Source: Plotosus lineatus
Lineage: Eukaryota > Chordata > Actinopteri > Siluriformes > Plotosidae
Direction of reading: 5' to 3'
DNA: 64,000 bases
NCBI GenBank assembly: GCA_024760905.1
Contig: CM045737.1
Span: 13,743,726 to 13,807,725, forward strand
This document shows, piece after piece, positions 34,568 to 45,985 of this stretch. The notes beneath the pieces are model-generated. The model saw only the letters and a program-made list of their open reading frames with translations. It did not search any database and had not been told where the DNA came from. The position numbers were made by a program, and so were the translations under genes. The number at the start of each line of letters is the position of its first letter. Within the stretch, counting starts at the first letter, position 1.

Positions 34568-36982
34568 TGTAAAACCTCTGAACTTTATTCTAAAACAATG
34601 TCTTCATGATATGGACCGCCGTTCATATTCTATGGCGGACTTCATACGTGGTTTTGAAAAGCTAAAGTTCCAAAAAAAAAAAAAAAAACCTTGAATGTGA
34701 GAGTCCAGTTTTCATCCCTATGCAAATGCAGGGCTGCCAACTTGTATGAATTTATCCGTATTCATACGAAAAATAACAAAATACAGCAATACAATTCATT
34801 CCGACATTAATACGAATTTCAAACTTTCAGGAAAATATGCTCCTTTCAATTTTATTTGACAATATTTTATCAGTAATTCTGATGAATTGCATCAAATCCG
34901 ATTAGTGTTTACCTTCCTGGCAAAACCAAGTCTTGCGATAATCTCGCGGGATGTTGCTGTTGTATTTTACTACGTGATTCGTTAAATGGCAGCAAGGCAG
35001 GTTGATTTCCACGAATCAGTGGCTATCTTATATACACTCCGTTGTAACCAGAGCCAATCATTGAACGATTGCGGGAAACCCAAAATGGCGATGAAAAGAA
35101 AGCAAGAATTTTTATCAGAATATAAGAAGCATAACAGATACACGACCTTTTACACAATGAGCGATGTGAAATTTAGCACTACGCCTTCGGGCATTTTTGA
35201 TATTAAAACGCAATATAAAGGGAGGCAGACGTAGCCAGCTAGCGACCAGTTTACTTTATAATTTTATCTTGTCCTGAACTCTTTTACTTGTTATTTGTAA
35301 ACACTGATATCAAATATTCAGGATCATCCACAATATAATAATGAATATGCAAAATATATTATATTCTACATTATAACATCAGTAGAATTGTCAAATAAAC
35401 CTGATTTCCTCAAACATGCGGTTTCATTATTAATCCAAAATGCAATAAAATTTGACAAAGATGACTTGTATGTCCATATAAGTAATTTTGTGCAATCATA
35501 ATTTGAGTATTAATTTTGTCTATCATGAATGTTTATTTTCAGCTCAAAATACTAATTTTTGGTTTATCAACTACAAAATGGGACTTTCCTGGGTTGGCAG
35601 CCCTGCAAATGTAATCATCAGCGATCACTATGGCCCATACTATGTTCTCTCAAAGGGAAATCTGATTTGTTTTTCTCCCACAAGTGACCACTGCTTAAAA
35701 AAAAAAAAAAAAAAAAGTTATTTCCTAATAATAATAATAAAAAATTTTTTAACTTTTTTTGTATTATTAACACCAAGGGGAAAATATAGAGCTTCTCAAA
35801 TGAGGGGTTTTAATCCAGCTCGGATTCCACACTGGACCAACATTCCTATAATTTCTTTTTGTTTTTTTTTTTTTTTTCCTTCTATTTTTCAAATTGAACT
35901 AAACGATAAGTCTTTGGGATCCATTTCAGTTTTTTCAACTCGACAAAAATAAATCTCTGAATTTTCTTTCCATTCCAGGAATAATTGGTGTCCAGAGAGT
36001 CTATAAACGTCCCACTCAAAAACTTCCAGGTAATTTTTTTTTTTTTTTTTTTTTTTTAATTTTATTATAATATAATGAGAAAACAATGACTCACTTCAGC
36101 GACATCATGGAATGGTGTACGACCTTCTGCTTTCCAGTAGGCTTTGGTGTCAAACTCGACACGATACACACCAGGTTTAAAGTCCTGCTCAGAGATGAGT
36201 TCGTGAACCTCGCCAATTATGTTTGTTTTCCTGGGGAGAAGAGATTTGAAAGAATGAGCTCAGAAGTGATGGACAATTAAAATCTGTTACAATAAACCAG
36301 ATTAATCTATGCGGAGTTCATTTCAACCTCATCAGTTGCACTACTGGTGTTTTGGGAGGCCTTAGCTGTCGTGAGAATTAAATTAAAAAAAAAAAACAAC
36401 AACACAGGATGACTTTTTTCCCAGCGGCCACTGAGTGAAGGTGATGTTTACTCTTTCTGAACCAAATGAATCGTGAATGCTATTTGCTTGATCTTAATTT
36501 TTATGTAAAATAAACAATGAGAAGGAATCGGTGATGTAAATTACTATTTGAGTTCTATGTGTGTATCACATCCACAATTATTGCTAAATTTCTCAGTTTT
36601 TTGGGGTGGTCTCTTACCCACTGGTAACTTTTTCCCATGTTTTATCCGCATTTTGATGGAAGACTGTAAGTGCCACATTTCCAGCAGGGGCACCTTTCAA
36701 TGCATCCAGAATCTTAACATTTAGCGGGTCTTGTACATCAGAGGCACCATGATGACTCTAAGAGGGCAATGTCAGAGCTCCAGTGTCAATCAAATGTATA
36801 TCAGCAAAGAAAAGATTGCATGCTTTAAAAAAAAATAAAATAACGTTGCTGAAAATAGTTAATTCGTTTTTGTAGAATTGTCGTAAAGATGAACTGTGTG
36901 GACTGCAGTAACTTACCACCGGAGCAGCTTGACAGCAGAAAAGTGTAGAGACGAGAACAAGAAAAACAAAAGCTTCGGCCAT
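33378..36982 (-). CDS. TTR: transthyretin, complete coding sequence in four exons
   Basis: Secreted tetrameric carrier of thyroid hormone (and, through RBP, retinol). Exons on the - strand are 36982-36917, 36757-36618, 36230-36095 and 33485-33378, together 450 bp and 149 residues (human 147). The phases (0, 2, 0) match the human gene, and exon 3 has the human length of 136 bp. A signal peptide ([19 protein letters not shown]) precedes a mature chain with [36 protein letters not shown] and [11 protein letters not shown]. The hormone-site Lys15 and Glu54 equivalents are present; Ser117 is Thr, and the human Cys10 position is Asp. It is tail-to-tail with B4GALT6, as in tetrapods. Confidence 0.95.
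33694..34509 (+). mobile_element. TA-flanked MITE in TTR intron 3
   Basis: 816 bp with inverted ends CAGACGCTCCCCGACTTG and AAGTCGGGGAGCGTCTG, with TA at 33692-33693 and 34510-34511. A second copy, inverted, is at 37800-38666. Neither has a transposase frame. Confidence 0.93.
34521..34564. repeat. TA microsatellite
   Basis: GT then a TA run, beside the MITE's right end. Confidence 0.95.
34729..35605. mobile_element. hAT-like non-autonomous element in TTR intron 3
   Basis: Inverted ends CAGGGCTGCCAAC and GTTGGCAGCCCTG, with caaatg on both flanks. The open stretch at 34986-35234 reads [20 protein letters not shown], then [17 protein letters not shown], which resembles the N-terminal Cys/His region of DUF4371-type hAT transposases, with its cysteines lost. 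Confidence 0.75.
36095..36230 (-). CDS. TTR: TTR exon 3
   Basis: 136 bp between acceptor ctccccag and donor GTGAGT, reading [36 protein letters not shown] and RTPFHDVAE. It has the human exon's length and phases. The Glu54 equivalent is in GEVH. Confidence 0.94.
36618..36757 (-). CDS. TTR: TTR exon 2
   Basis: 140 bp between acceptor cctcttag and donor GTAAGA, reading [20 protein letters not shown], then [15 protein letters not shown] and WEKVTSG. It includes the Lys15 equivalent (NVK). The position of human Cys10 is Asp (QDP rather than KCP). It ends phase 2. Confidence 0.93.
36917..36982 (-). CDS. TTR: TTR exon 1 coding part (signal peptide)
   Basis: The ATG at 36982-36980 opens 22 codons of hydrophobic signal peptide ending QAAPV, then donor GTAAGT. 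The length is close to the human exon (23 codons). An ATG further upstream in the same open frame has no signal character, so I chose this one. The 5' UTR and transcription start were not located; an A-rich CACAAAAAAGG about 60 bp upstream is only a weak TATA candidate. Confidence 0.92.
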
Positions 36983-37250
36983 GGTGGAACACGAATGCAG
37001 ACCCTGATCATATGTGTTAGATACCTGTAGGTAGCCCTTTTTTGTGTGCTCTAGCGACTCCGTGGCAGAGCTGGAGTACTGCCTTGACCCAACAGATAAG
37101 TAGGTAATGTGTAACTTCAAGCAAAACAAGCTCACTGGCAGTTTTATTTCATTCTTTCTCTCTACAACAAAAAGAAAAATAAATATTGTTGCAGAAAGAG
37201 AAGGACTTTTATTACAGCATGAAGAAAGTGGCCTGCAATGTTATATACTG

Positions 37251-37256
<6 letters not shown>
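36983..37256 (-). promoter_or_regulatory. TTR: TTR upstream region, bounded by repeats
   Basis: Only about 275 bp of non-repetitive sequence lies between the TTR start codon and a TA run at 37257-37300, which is followed at once by a LINE fragment. A mammalian-type proximal TTR promoter (about 200 bp) would fit. I identify no specific factor site with confidence. Confidence 0.4.

Positions 37257-37300
<44 letters not shown>
37257..37300. repeat. TA microsatellite upstream of TTR
   Basis: Pure TA run bordering the LINE fragment at 37303. Confidence 0.95.
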
Positions 37301-37302
<2 letters not shown>

Positions 37303-37303
<1 letters not shown>

Positions 37304-38589
37304 GCAGCCGTGGCAAACGAGTGTCCGTCCTCATGCCGGTCCCAAGCCCGGATAAATGCAGATGGTTGTGACAGGAAGGGCATCCGGCATAAAACTTTTG
37401 TTGGAGGATTTTAAGTACTTTGGCTCAACAGTGCAGAGCAATGGAGAGTGTGGAAAAAAGGTGAAGTGTGTGCAGGCTGGTTGGAATGGTTGAAGAAAAG
37501 TGTCCGGTGTGATGTGTGATAGGAAAGCATTGGTAAGAATGAAAGGAAAAGTGTACAAGATGGTGTTGAGGCCAGCGATGTTGTATGGTTTAGAAACAGT
37601 AGCCCTGGGGAAAAGACAGGAGGCAGAGCTGGAGGTAGCAGAGATGAAAATGTTGAGGTTCTCTTTAGGAGTAACGAGGATGGATAGGATCAGGAATGAG
37701 CACATCAGAGGGACAGCACATGTAAAGAGGTTTTGGAGACAAAGCCAGAGAGGCTAGATTGAGATGGTTTGGACATGTACAGAGGAGGGATAGTGAGTAC
37801 AGACGCTCCCTGACTTACGTTTTTAATTGGTTCCAAACGGCTGAACGTAAGTTGTCACTGACAGTGACGTATGACGCTCATACTGTACTATACATCCATA
37901 AATACCATTACCGTATCTCATAAAACACCCCTAAATCAATTATTATAAACATAACATTGTAAAATAATATCAAATAATATCAACATTAATTTCAAATAAG
38001 TCACTTATTTATACCGAGTCACTTTACATGAAGCTTAAAACAGCCAATCAACGCTTACAATATGTGAGGCGCTCAAAACCGAAAGTAGTGTACTTGGAAA
38101 GTGGTGTACTTGCTGTGGGTTATACGGACTTCCGGTCTTTGAAAGGAGCAAGGGCGCTGTTGAACTCGTTTAGAAATCAGCCTGCACTGATGTGAATCAC
38201 CAGCAGAGCGGAGAGTTCTCTTCTCTGGATTCGCGGTTTCATTCATTTTACAACTCCCTTTGCTTAACTGAGTATGCATTGTATATTGCGCCGATCCGAG
38301 CAGATAGTTAATTCATCTCTGTGTATGAGACTTGCACCCATGCTAGTAGGCTTACGTTCTGACCAACCATATTTGCTTCGAGTTACAAAAGTCCGCAAAA
38401 CAGCGTAAATGCAAAGATCACAGAGACAATGTCTTAACACAAGGGTAACACGTTATATCACACACATATATATAAAACTGAACTGGGAAGGAGGGGCACG
38501 TTCAGTCTGTCGTTTGTAAACAATGGACGCAGCGTAATTACGTCATTACATCAATGTACTACGTAGGTATGTCTAAACTCAAAATTTGA

Positions 38590-38625
<36 letters not shown>

Positions 38626-38862
38626 AAAACCCGTAAAACAGATGAACGTAAGTCAGGAAGAATCTGTACATTGGTAGTAGGATGCTGAGATTGGAACTAC
38701 CAGGCAGAAGTCCGAGAGGAAGACCAAAGATAAGATTTATGGATCTGGTGAAGGAGGACATGAAGGTAGTTGGCGTAAGAGAAGAAGATGCAGAGGAGGA
38801 TAGGGTGAGATGGAGACAGATGATTCACTGTGGCGACCCCTGAAGGGAACAGCCGAAAGGAA
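37303..38862 (+). pseudogene. internally deleted RTE-like LINE, interrupted by a MITE
   Basis: 5' leader (acgagtgtccgtcctcatg ... gaagggcatccggcataaa) joins directly at about 37398 to the 3' coding end (GGFKYFGSTVQSN-type frame at 37400; [20 protein letters not shown] at 37545). The MITE at 37800-38666 splits the end, which resumes at 38669 with ggtagtaggatgctgag and finishes agggaacagccgaaagg. Confidence 0.9.
37800..38666 (-). mobile_element. TA-flanked MITE inserted in the LINE
   Basis: 867 bp with inverted ends CAGACGCTCCCTGACTTAC and GTAAGTCAGGAAGAATCTG, with TA at 37798-37799 and 38667-38668. The interior is the reverse complement of the element at 33694-34509. Uninterrupted LINE copies (gtgagtatattgg near 39812 and 59259) give the empty site. 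Confidence 0.95.
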
Positions 38863-38934
38863 AAGTACAGTAATATTAATAATACTGTAATTAACAATAA
38901 ACAATAATAAAACAAGAATAAACAATAAGTCAAT

Positions 38935-40250
38935 AAACTGGTTGACCAGCTTTATCAGGGTGGTTCTACATCCTCTACACTAGATGGCAGTGGTGCTCTC
39001 ACTGTGTTTTCTATGATGTACAGAAAAAACACCAAACAGACAATATGAAGTGTAGTGAACACTATTTAAAGAGGGGTGCCGGGTGTGTGTGTGTGTGAAG
39101 GGGGTGGGTTTTTTTTTCTTCCTGTAGGGGACAGCCGTGTTTGGGGGGGGCAGCACAAACAAGTGTCCGTCCTCACGCCTGTCCCAAGCCCGAATAAATG
39201 CTGATGGTTGTGACAAGAAGGGCATCCGGCGTAAAATATCAAGACTGGATCGGTCGAGGCCCGGGTTAACAACGATCGCCATCAGTGCCTTCAACCAACA
39301 GGGTGCTGGTGGAAATTGGACTACTGTTGGTCAAAGAAGGAGAAGTCGACGAAGGAGAGGCGGGAGGCGTGTCCGTAGGCAGAGAGAGAAGAGGAAAGGT
39401 ATGAGTCTAGGACTGAGAGTCGGAACTTTGAATGTTGGAACTATGCAAGGAAAAGATGGAGCGCTGGCTGACATGATGCAGAGGAGGAAGGTGGACATAC
39501 TGTGTGTTCAGGAGACCAGGTGGAAAGGTAGCAAGGCTAGGAGCTTAGGAGCAGGGTTTAAGCTGTTTCATCATGGTGTAGATGGGAAGAGAAATGGAGT
39601 AGGAGTCATCTTGATGGAGGGGTTTGAGTGTCAGACAGAGTGATGAGTCTCAAGTTGGAAATTGAAGGAGTGATGGTCAATGTTGTTAGTGCTTATGCCC
39701 CACAGACGGGATGTGAGCGAGAAGAGAAGGAGAGATTCTGGAGTGAGTTAGATGAAGTGATGCAGAGTAGCCCCATCCCATGCAGCTGGACATGTACAGA
39801 GGAGGGATAGTGAGTATATTGGTAGTAGGATGCTTTGATTGGAACTACCAGGCAGAAGGTCTAGAGGAAGACCAAAGAGAAGATTTATGGATGTGGTGAA
39901 GGACGACATGAAGGTCGTTGGAGTAAGAGTAGAAGATGCAGAGGATAGGGTGAGATGGAGGCAGATGATTTGCTGTGGCGACCCCTGAAGGGAAAAGCTG
40001 AAAGGAGAAGAAGGGGGCATCACGGAAAATAATTGAGAAGCACTGCACAAGATGTTCTCGGAGCACAGAGGAATGAATACATGCGGAAGTAATACAAGGC
40101 TAATCAACGCGGGAAAGCAATTTCCCCAGCAGAGTTCAGAAGCTGAAAATTTGCTCGTTGGTTGGGGCAGACATTTTGTGGGATCGAAGCTCGTATCATG
40201 GAAATTTCGTTATTAGGGACACTCATAAGTCGAGGTACCACTGTACTGTA
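38935..40250. mobile_element. decayed MITE surrounding a LINE copy
   Basis: Shares cctctacac[t]aga-tggcag and caatatgaagtgtagtgaacac with 62350-62460. Ends at 40250 with tcgaggtaccactg beside TA. The LINE copy at 39140-40012 lies inside. Left boundary uncertain. Confidence 0.5.
39140..40012 (+). pseudogene. internally deleted RTE-like LINE with endonuclease N terminus
   Basis: The leader (acaagtgtccgtcctcacg) runs into VGTLNVGTMQGKDGALADMM, VDILCVQETRWKGSKARSLG and FKLFHHGVDGKRNGVGVIL, an apurinic-type endonuclease start. A frameshift near 39628 continues LKLEIEGVMVNVVSAYAP. At about 39783 it jumps to the 3' end (tgtacagaggagggatag). Reverse transcriptase is missing. Confidence 0.9.
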
Positions 40251-40744
40251 TGTGCATTTACATATATATATAATTTTTTTTTTTCCCAAGCTACATCTCA
40301 CGTTCAATGATCTATATTATCTTGCAATGATGGTATGAGGGTAAGCATGATCTAAGGTTTTGCAGTCTGAAATTTCTCAGTACACACCGGTCAGCATTTT
40401 TTTTTCCTCTGTAGAGAGGAACCAGAGAATCAGGTACGTTTTTAATTTTTTTTTTTTTTGGATGTGGGTGGTTCCCCCACACCAAAATTACTCATTTATT
40501 ATTCTTGTTAGTTTAATCATTCCAGAAAACAATAATTAGGTCAATACATCAAGGCTAAATACCATTGTGTGTGAAAATCTCAGGAGATCAACAGTTTATG
40601 AAATACTCAAACCTGCCCATCTGCCACCAGTAATATAATAGTTGGCCTGATTAGAAGTATTGTGTTACTGCCATCTGTTGGCCGATAATATAACTGCATG
40701 GATTAGCAGGTGTGCAGGTATTCATAATAAGGTGCAAGGGAGGT

Positions 40745-40900
40745 GCACATAGTCATTTCATTTAAATTTGCTGAACCACTTTATCCTTTATTAGGGTAGC
40801 AGGGAGGTTGTAGTCCACACTAGCTGCCTCAGCGAAGGTAAGATACACCCTGAACAGCTCACCAGACTTTCACAGGGCCATACACACACATTAACAAAAA
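40745..40900. repeat. SINE-like fragment ('tagggtagcaggg' tail)
   Basis: Contains ctgaaccactttatcc and agatacaccctgaacagctc, a widespread fish SINE 3' module. Truncated. A related piece is at 44370-44620. Confidence 0.5.
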
Positions 40901-41513
40901 CATATCTATACCTAGGGGGGCCTTGAGGATATCCAGTTAGCCCAGTGCTTCTCAATTATTTTCTGTTACGCCCCCCCTAGGAAGAGGAAAGTATTTCGCC
41001 CCCTCAATATAAATTGTGTTGTCTAAAAATTGTTATTCGTAATCCTCTGCATAACACTGTATCCTTATTAACATCATAAATCCTTATTATCATTATGGGA
41101 TACAAAACAAATGAAGAAATATAGATCAACTTCCAACAAAGAATCATTTTATTTACAATTTTTTAGTCTTTAAACAAAAAGATTTAAAGTGCATCAAATT
41201 GCCTGAAATTAAAAAAAAAAGTATAGCTTATTTAAACTGTAAACATTTTTTGACCAACAATTTGAACCATTTTATACTGAAAAATAAAATTAAATAAAAT
41301 CAATAAATAATAATAAATTTAAATTGATTAGCAATATTAACTCAGGGAACAATATATAAAATACTTTAACCTACAAAATAAAAATGAATAAAAAATGTGT
41401 ATTATTATTATTATTATTATTATTAATCATTTTCTTCTTATTATTATTTATTTATTATTATTATTATCATTATTGTCAAAATGATTAAGTCCAGATTAAT
41501 GGGTATGGGTAAG

Positions 41514-41808
41514 TCTGTTGGGTTTTTACACCCGAGCCTCGTGGCTCATCAGGCCGGTGCTTATTCCCGGTTTCCATAGCGTGAAGCGACCAGGAGTTCA
41601 ACTCCCCCTGGATGGGACGCTAGTCCATCGCAGGTTACCTTCCCAGTATATTTTTACTGGTACCCATTTATACTGCTGGGTGAACAGAAGCACACTTGTG
41701 GTTGAGACCTTGCCCAGGGGTCTTAGCACAGTGAGGGGCTCAGTGGGATTCGAACTCACAACTTGTGATCATGAGCTGCAGCACCCTAACCACTACGCCA
41801 CCGGCCCC
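41514..41808 (-). repeat. SINE family D with target-site duplication
   Basis: Same family as 27308 and 60076. The host sequence agattaatgggta appears on both sides (41494 and 41813), showing the insertion; the host also occurs uninterrupted at 13372. Confidence 0.9.
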
Positions 41809-42409
41809 ACTAGATTAATGGGTATAATGGGCACGTTTCGCAGTGCGCAGCTTTTACAAGCCGGGTTTAAAGCGCGATACTGAACTCTCAGCTCCTGCTC
41901 AATGCTGAACTGGGACCTGGACTTATTTTTGCAGCAGTGACATCATCCAGCATGACAGAGACCGTGTGTGCTGCAGGTGGGGTCAGTTCCTCTGTTGTGC
42001 TGTGGGGTTTGGTACTCCGCCTTATCTGACGCTAACAGAGCTCGGTTTGCTGGAATATCATTCACAAAGCGGGATGGTTGTTGGCAATATTCGGCACGTT
42101 TTTGCTGAAAAAACTTATGCAGCTCATCACCATGATCGGAGTGTGATGTCTTTTAAGTGACGCCTGAATTTATTTGGGTTCATGCTGTCCGCTGCCAATG
42201 TTTTCAGACGCAGTAAACACAGCGGGCTTTCCTCGTTTCTCTCCGCAGCACAGTGAAGCCGAGTGCTACATCCGCATCATCATACCTCCTGAACTTAGCT
42301 TCCGGGAGACTTTCGTTTCTCTCACCGTGTCCGTCTTTCTCCGCCTCTCTTTCCATCCCTGTTAAAAATTTCCATGGTGGGTTTATTAACTTCACTCATT
42401 TTACCTCTG

Positions 42410-42625
42410 AGGCAGTGGTGGTCTCGTGGATAGGGGGCAGGATCGCTGAGCCTAAGGTTGGGGGTTCGAGTCCCCACAGGGTTGTCACTGTCCCCCCCCA
42501 GTGCAGCTAACTGGGATATCAAAGGCGGGCCATGTCTCTCACTGACTATGGTGAGAGGCATGTAAAAGAACCATTGCTGACTTTCGTAAAAAGAGTAGCT
42601 GCAAAGCTGTCAGCGTGTTTCTCGG
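42410..42625 (+). repeat. SINE family A, 3'-truncated
   Basis: Head gaggcagtggtggtctcgtg, B box gggttcgagtccccac, middle up to gtcagcgtgtttctcggg. The RTE-like tail is absent. Confidence 0.85.
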
Positions 42626-43428
42626 GACAAGTAGCAAGCGTTCCTGCGTCGCGGTAAATCTTCTCCCGAAGAGACCAATGGCTACACTACCCTACGGGGA
42701 TAAGATATGATAATGATGATTTTCCCTCTGGACACACTCTGACAGTGAGGAAGCCACTGCCACCTGCTGTAGAGGATGTAAAATTACACTTTATACTAAT
42801 AGGGCAAAAAAAAAAAAAAAAAGCATGTTCCCTGAGGTCACACGTGCCCCGCCTGGCATTGCATCAATTTTATTTACGTGATGAGTTGGAAGCATGTGAT
42901 CACTCATCAACCCTTGAAGTGAACCAATTAATCTTAGATGTAGTCGTGAACTCAATTCTGCTGTCGCGTCCATGCTCAAAATGCACAAAAGCAACTCAAT
43001 GCATGTACGCACCGACTGCACTCGTTTTCTTGTTCAGTCAAAGGTTTTCATTTTTGAGGAGAAATACATTTTCAAATGCCAGTGAAAAGACAGTGTTGTC
43101 TTATGGCTGTTTCTTCACCGAAAATAAATCTTGTTGTGATCACTTTGCTTAAGGTCTTGAAGCTCTGCCATCCGGGGGGAGCTCGGAGTAGAGACTTGAA
43201 GCAAAGGTGATCTCACCAAGACGGCCCCACTTCAGAATTGAAACACTAATGTGCAATCTAGTTTTTTTTTCCTTTTCTTTTTATGATCGGTGATTGAAAC
43301 AGGTGGAAGGTGTGGCTTACTGCTTGGTTGAAGTGAAAACCTGCACCCACACCGGCCCTTTGTGGATAAGATTGGACATCCCTGATCTAGCTGGTTTAAT
43401 AAAATTCAGTAACCCAGACATGTGATTA

Positions 43429-43430
<2 letters not shown>

Positions 43431-43470
<40 letters not shown>
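43431..43470. repeat. TA microsatellite
   Basis: Perfect TA run in the TTR-desmoglein intergenic region. Confidence 0.95.
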
Positions 43471-43473
<3 letters not shown>

Positions 43474-43722
43474 GCTCATAGGTAACTGGTATTTTCATTG
43501 AAGTTTTTGCTCGGTGCTATTTGAGCTATATGTAATAGTGATCTCAGGAAGTTCAGATGGTTTATTAAAACCAGACAGACTTTATTGCAACAAAAATCCA
43601 CATCATTTTACAGGTATGTGTTACATTCTATATCAGGATTGATATGTGATACTGTTTTCTGACAAAGATACAATTTATCCCCAAACCACCCAATAAAAGA
43701 TGTCAAGAAACCATATACAGTA

Positions 43723-44178
43723 CAGTGATCCCTCGCTACTTCGCACTTCAATTCATGCGGCTTCAGTGCATCGCGTTTTTAAAAAACAAACAAAAATTAA
43801 TCGAATTAAAAAATTAAGGAAGAATAGGGGAAAATATTAAGGAAAATGCCACGAAAACAAGACCGATTATGTAACCCTCCCAAAAACAACCCAAAACCCC
43901 CCAACAAAACTATCTATATTTTTATGTGAGGTGCGCATCTGTGTGCGCGCGCATGTCTCTGTGTGTGTATTTGTTTTGTTTACATCTTAAGCATTATTTT
44001 TGAATGTTTAATTGTTATTGTAAGCATTTATAGGGTTGAATACGTATTTATTGATATTATATACACATATAAATGTACGTATATCTCAGTCGGGGGGAGG
44101 GGTTGATCCTACTTTGCGGAATTCAAGGGTCACGGGGGATCTCGGTCCCAATTAACCGCGGAAAGTGAGGGATCCCTG
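43723..44178 (+). mobile_element. intact MITE ('gatccctc' family, reference copy)
   Basis: 456 bp with ends CAGTGATCCCTCGCTACTT and GAAAGTGAGGGATCCCTG, TA on both sides. It lacks the SINEs found in the copy at 18780 and so shows that copy's original state. Confidence 0.9.
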
Positions 44179-44369
44179 TAGTCTATCTGAGAAGCATAGA
44201 ATTTGGAGACAAAGGAAACTTTTTGGAATATGTATAATTCAATTCACATTTCCAACAACTGGAATAATGACACAGTTTACATAATGATAAACAAAGTAGA
44301 AAAAGCAAGAATATTATACACACACATACTGTATATATCAGTGGTGGGCCATCAAGGCCAGCAAAGCCT

Positions 44370-44620
44370 TCTCTGCTGCCCTAAACACTCACTCAATTAT
44401 TTGCCAAACTGCTTAATCCTTCCAGGGTCACAAGGAGCCTGGAGCCTATCTCTTCGGGGTACACTGAACAGCTATCCAGACCATCTCCGGGCCAAAACAC
44501 AACATTTACAATCAGACTCACACCTGGGGCAATTTGGAGCCTGAAACAAGAACTCAAACCCAGAGCCTTCTTGCTGTGATGTGAGCATGATAAACACTTC
44601 ACCCCCGTGCCGGTCATGTT
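44370..44620. repeat. SINE-like fragment
   Basis: Contains ccaaactgcttaatcc, agcctggagcctatctc and ggggcaatttggagcc, the usual fish SINE module, diverged. Confidence 0.5.
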
Positions 44621-45061
44621 TTAAACAATGAATAGAAATGTTCAATATTTTGAATTCTCCACTATTTCCTTGTTCCAATTTGTGTAAGCAATTTTATTAT
44701 GCTGATGATGTCTAATGCTTTGTCAGGTTTTTCTTGTGTGTGATATAGTCTCTGTGATTAGATGTCAGTTTGAAGAATCTGATCTAAAAGGGATTAAAAG
44801 GGTTCTCCAGGGTCTTTGCACAAAGTCATGAAAGCTAAAAAGGGGACACAAGCATTAAGACAGTCTGAAATTCATGTAAATATTGAAATTCATGTAAATA
44901 TTTCAAAGACTCTAGAAAGCCATGCAGACATGGGGAGGTCGTGTAAAGAAACATGAGCCGGGACGGATTCAGGGACTCAGAACTGTGAGGTCTGATTATC
45001 CACAGAATGACTGTCATATCACTGCTCTTTAAGTCAGCATAGTCTTTAGCACAGGTTAGTA

Positions 45062-45985
45062 CAGTGGTACCTCACTTTACGAAATTAATCCGTTCCAGCG
45101 CCTTTTTCGTAAACATTTTTCGTAATTTGAACAGCATTTTACATGTGAAGCGCGTGATTCATTCCAAGGCTCCCAACACTACCCCATAAACCCTTTAAAA
45201 ATGATAAAAGTACACCAATTTTGTATGAAATATGTGTTAAAAGTAAAAGAAAATTATTTACCTTTTTTTAAATCTCGCGAACCACCCATGCAATGCTTTA
45301 AAATCCGGGGGTTGCTGGTCCGAAGAACCGCACCCCACCCCACCCCACCCCCCTTCACGAGGTTCTTAAATATGGCGGTTGCTTTTTCCGAAATAATCTC
45401 CTCCATCACTGTATCTCCGCTTTTAATGCCTCCTTCTGCTTCAATATCGTCCCGATTGTAGAGGGGTTTCGGCCATACTCCTTTACAATTTCACTCAACC
45501 GCATCCCACTTTCATATTTTTTTTATCATCTCCTGTTTTACTTTTATTGATAATGGAGCCCGCTTCTTCGTTTCAGTCTCACCAGGAATCACTTTCTTGG
45601 GGCTCATTAATAACGAAAAATAACGCTGCAATAATCACACTAAAAAAACTCACGAAACTCACAAACCAACAGTACAACTCTCCTTCACGCGTGTGTCGAA
45701 CAATGGGTCGAAGGCACACGAAAAGCATTATGGGTACAGTACTGTATTATGGAGATTCAGCTCCCTCCTAGCCAATGGGAGGCCAGCGGGGCGGGGTATT
45801 GGGCGACAACCAATGGGAAAGCAACTCGCGCATTGTTTGAATATTTGAATGGCGCATTTGAATTTAAGATGGCGCTTTCGTAATGTGAACTTGTTTCGTA
45901 TCCAGAGACAAACATTTTTAGGAAAATGCGATTCGTAACCTGAATTTTTCATTTGGTGAGACTTTCGTAAAGTCAGGTACCACTA
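45062..45985. mobile_element. complete MITE related to 27754
   Basis: Ends CAGTGGTACCTCACTTTACG and CGTAAAGTCAGGTACCACT, next to TA. Shares gctagccaatgggaggccag and taccccataaaccctttaaa with 2530-3980. Confidence 0.88.

Larger units (their letters stand above)
40949..42830. mobile_element. decayed hAT-like element ('gtgcttctcaa' end)
   Basis: Left end cagtgcttctcaattatt resembles the sequence at 62238. The interior agcaatattaactcaggg and aatgattaagtccagatt matches 13292-13380. It carries SINEs at 41514 and 42410. Right end uncertain. Confidence 0.45.

Noticed and set aside
35889..36086. Possible TTR last exon in the open frame next to exon 3
   Set aside because: Its sequence has no TTR character; the true exon 4 ([13 protein letters not shown]...) is at 33485-33378.
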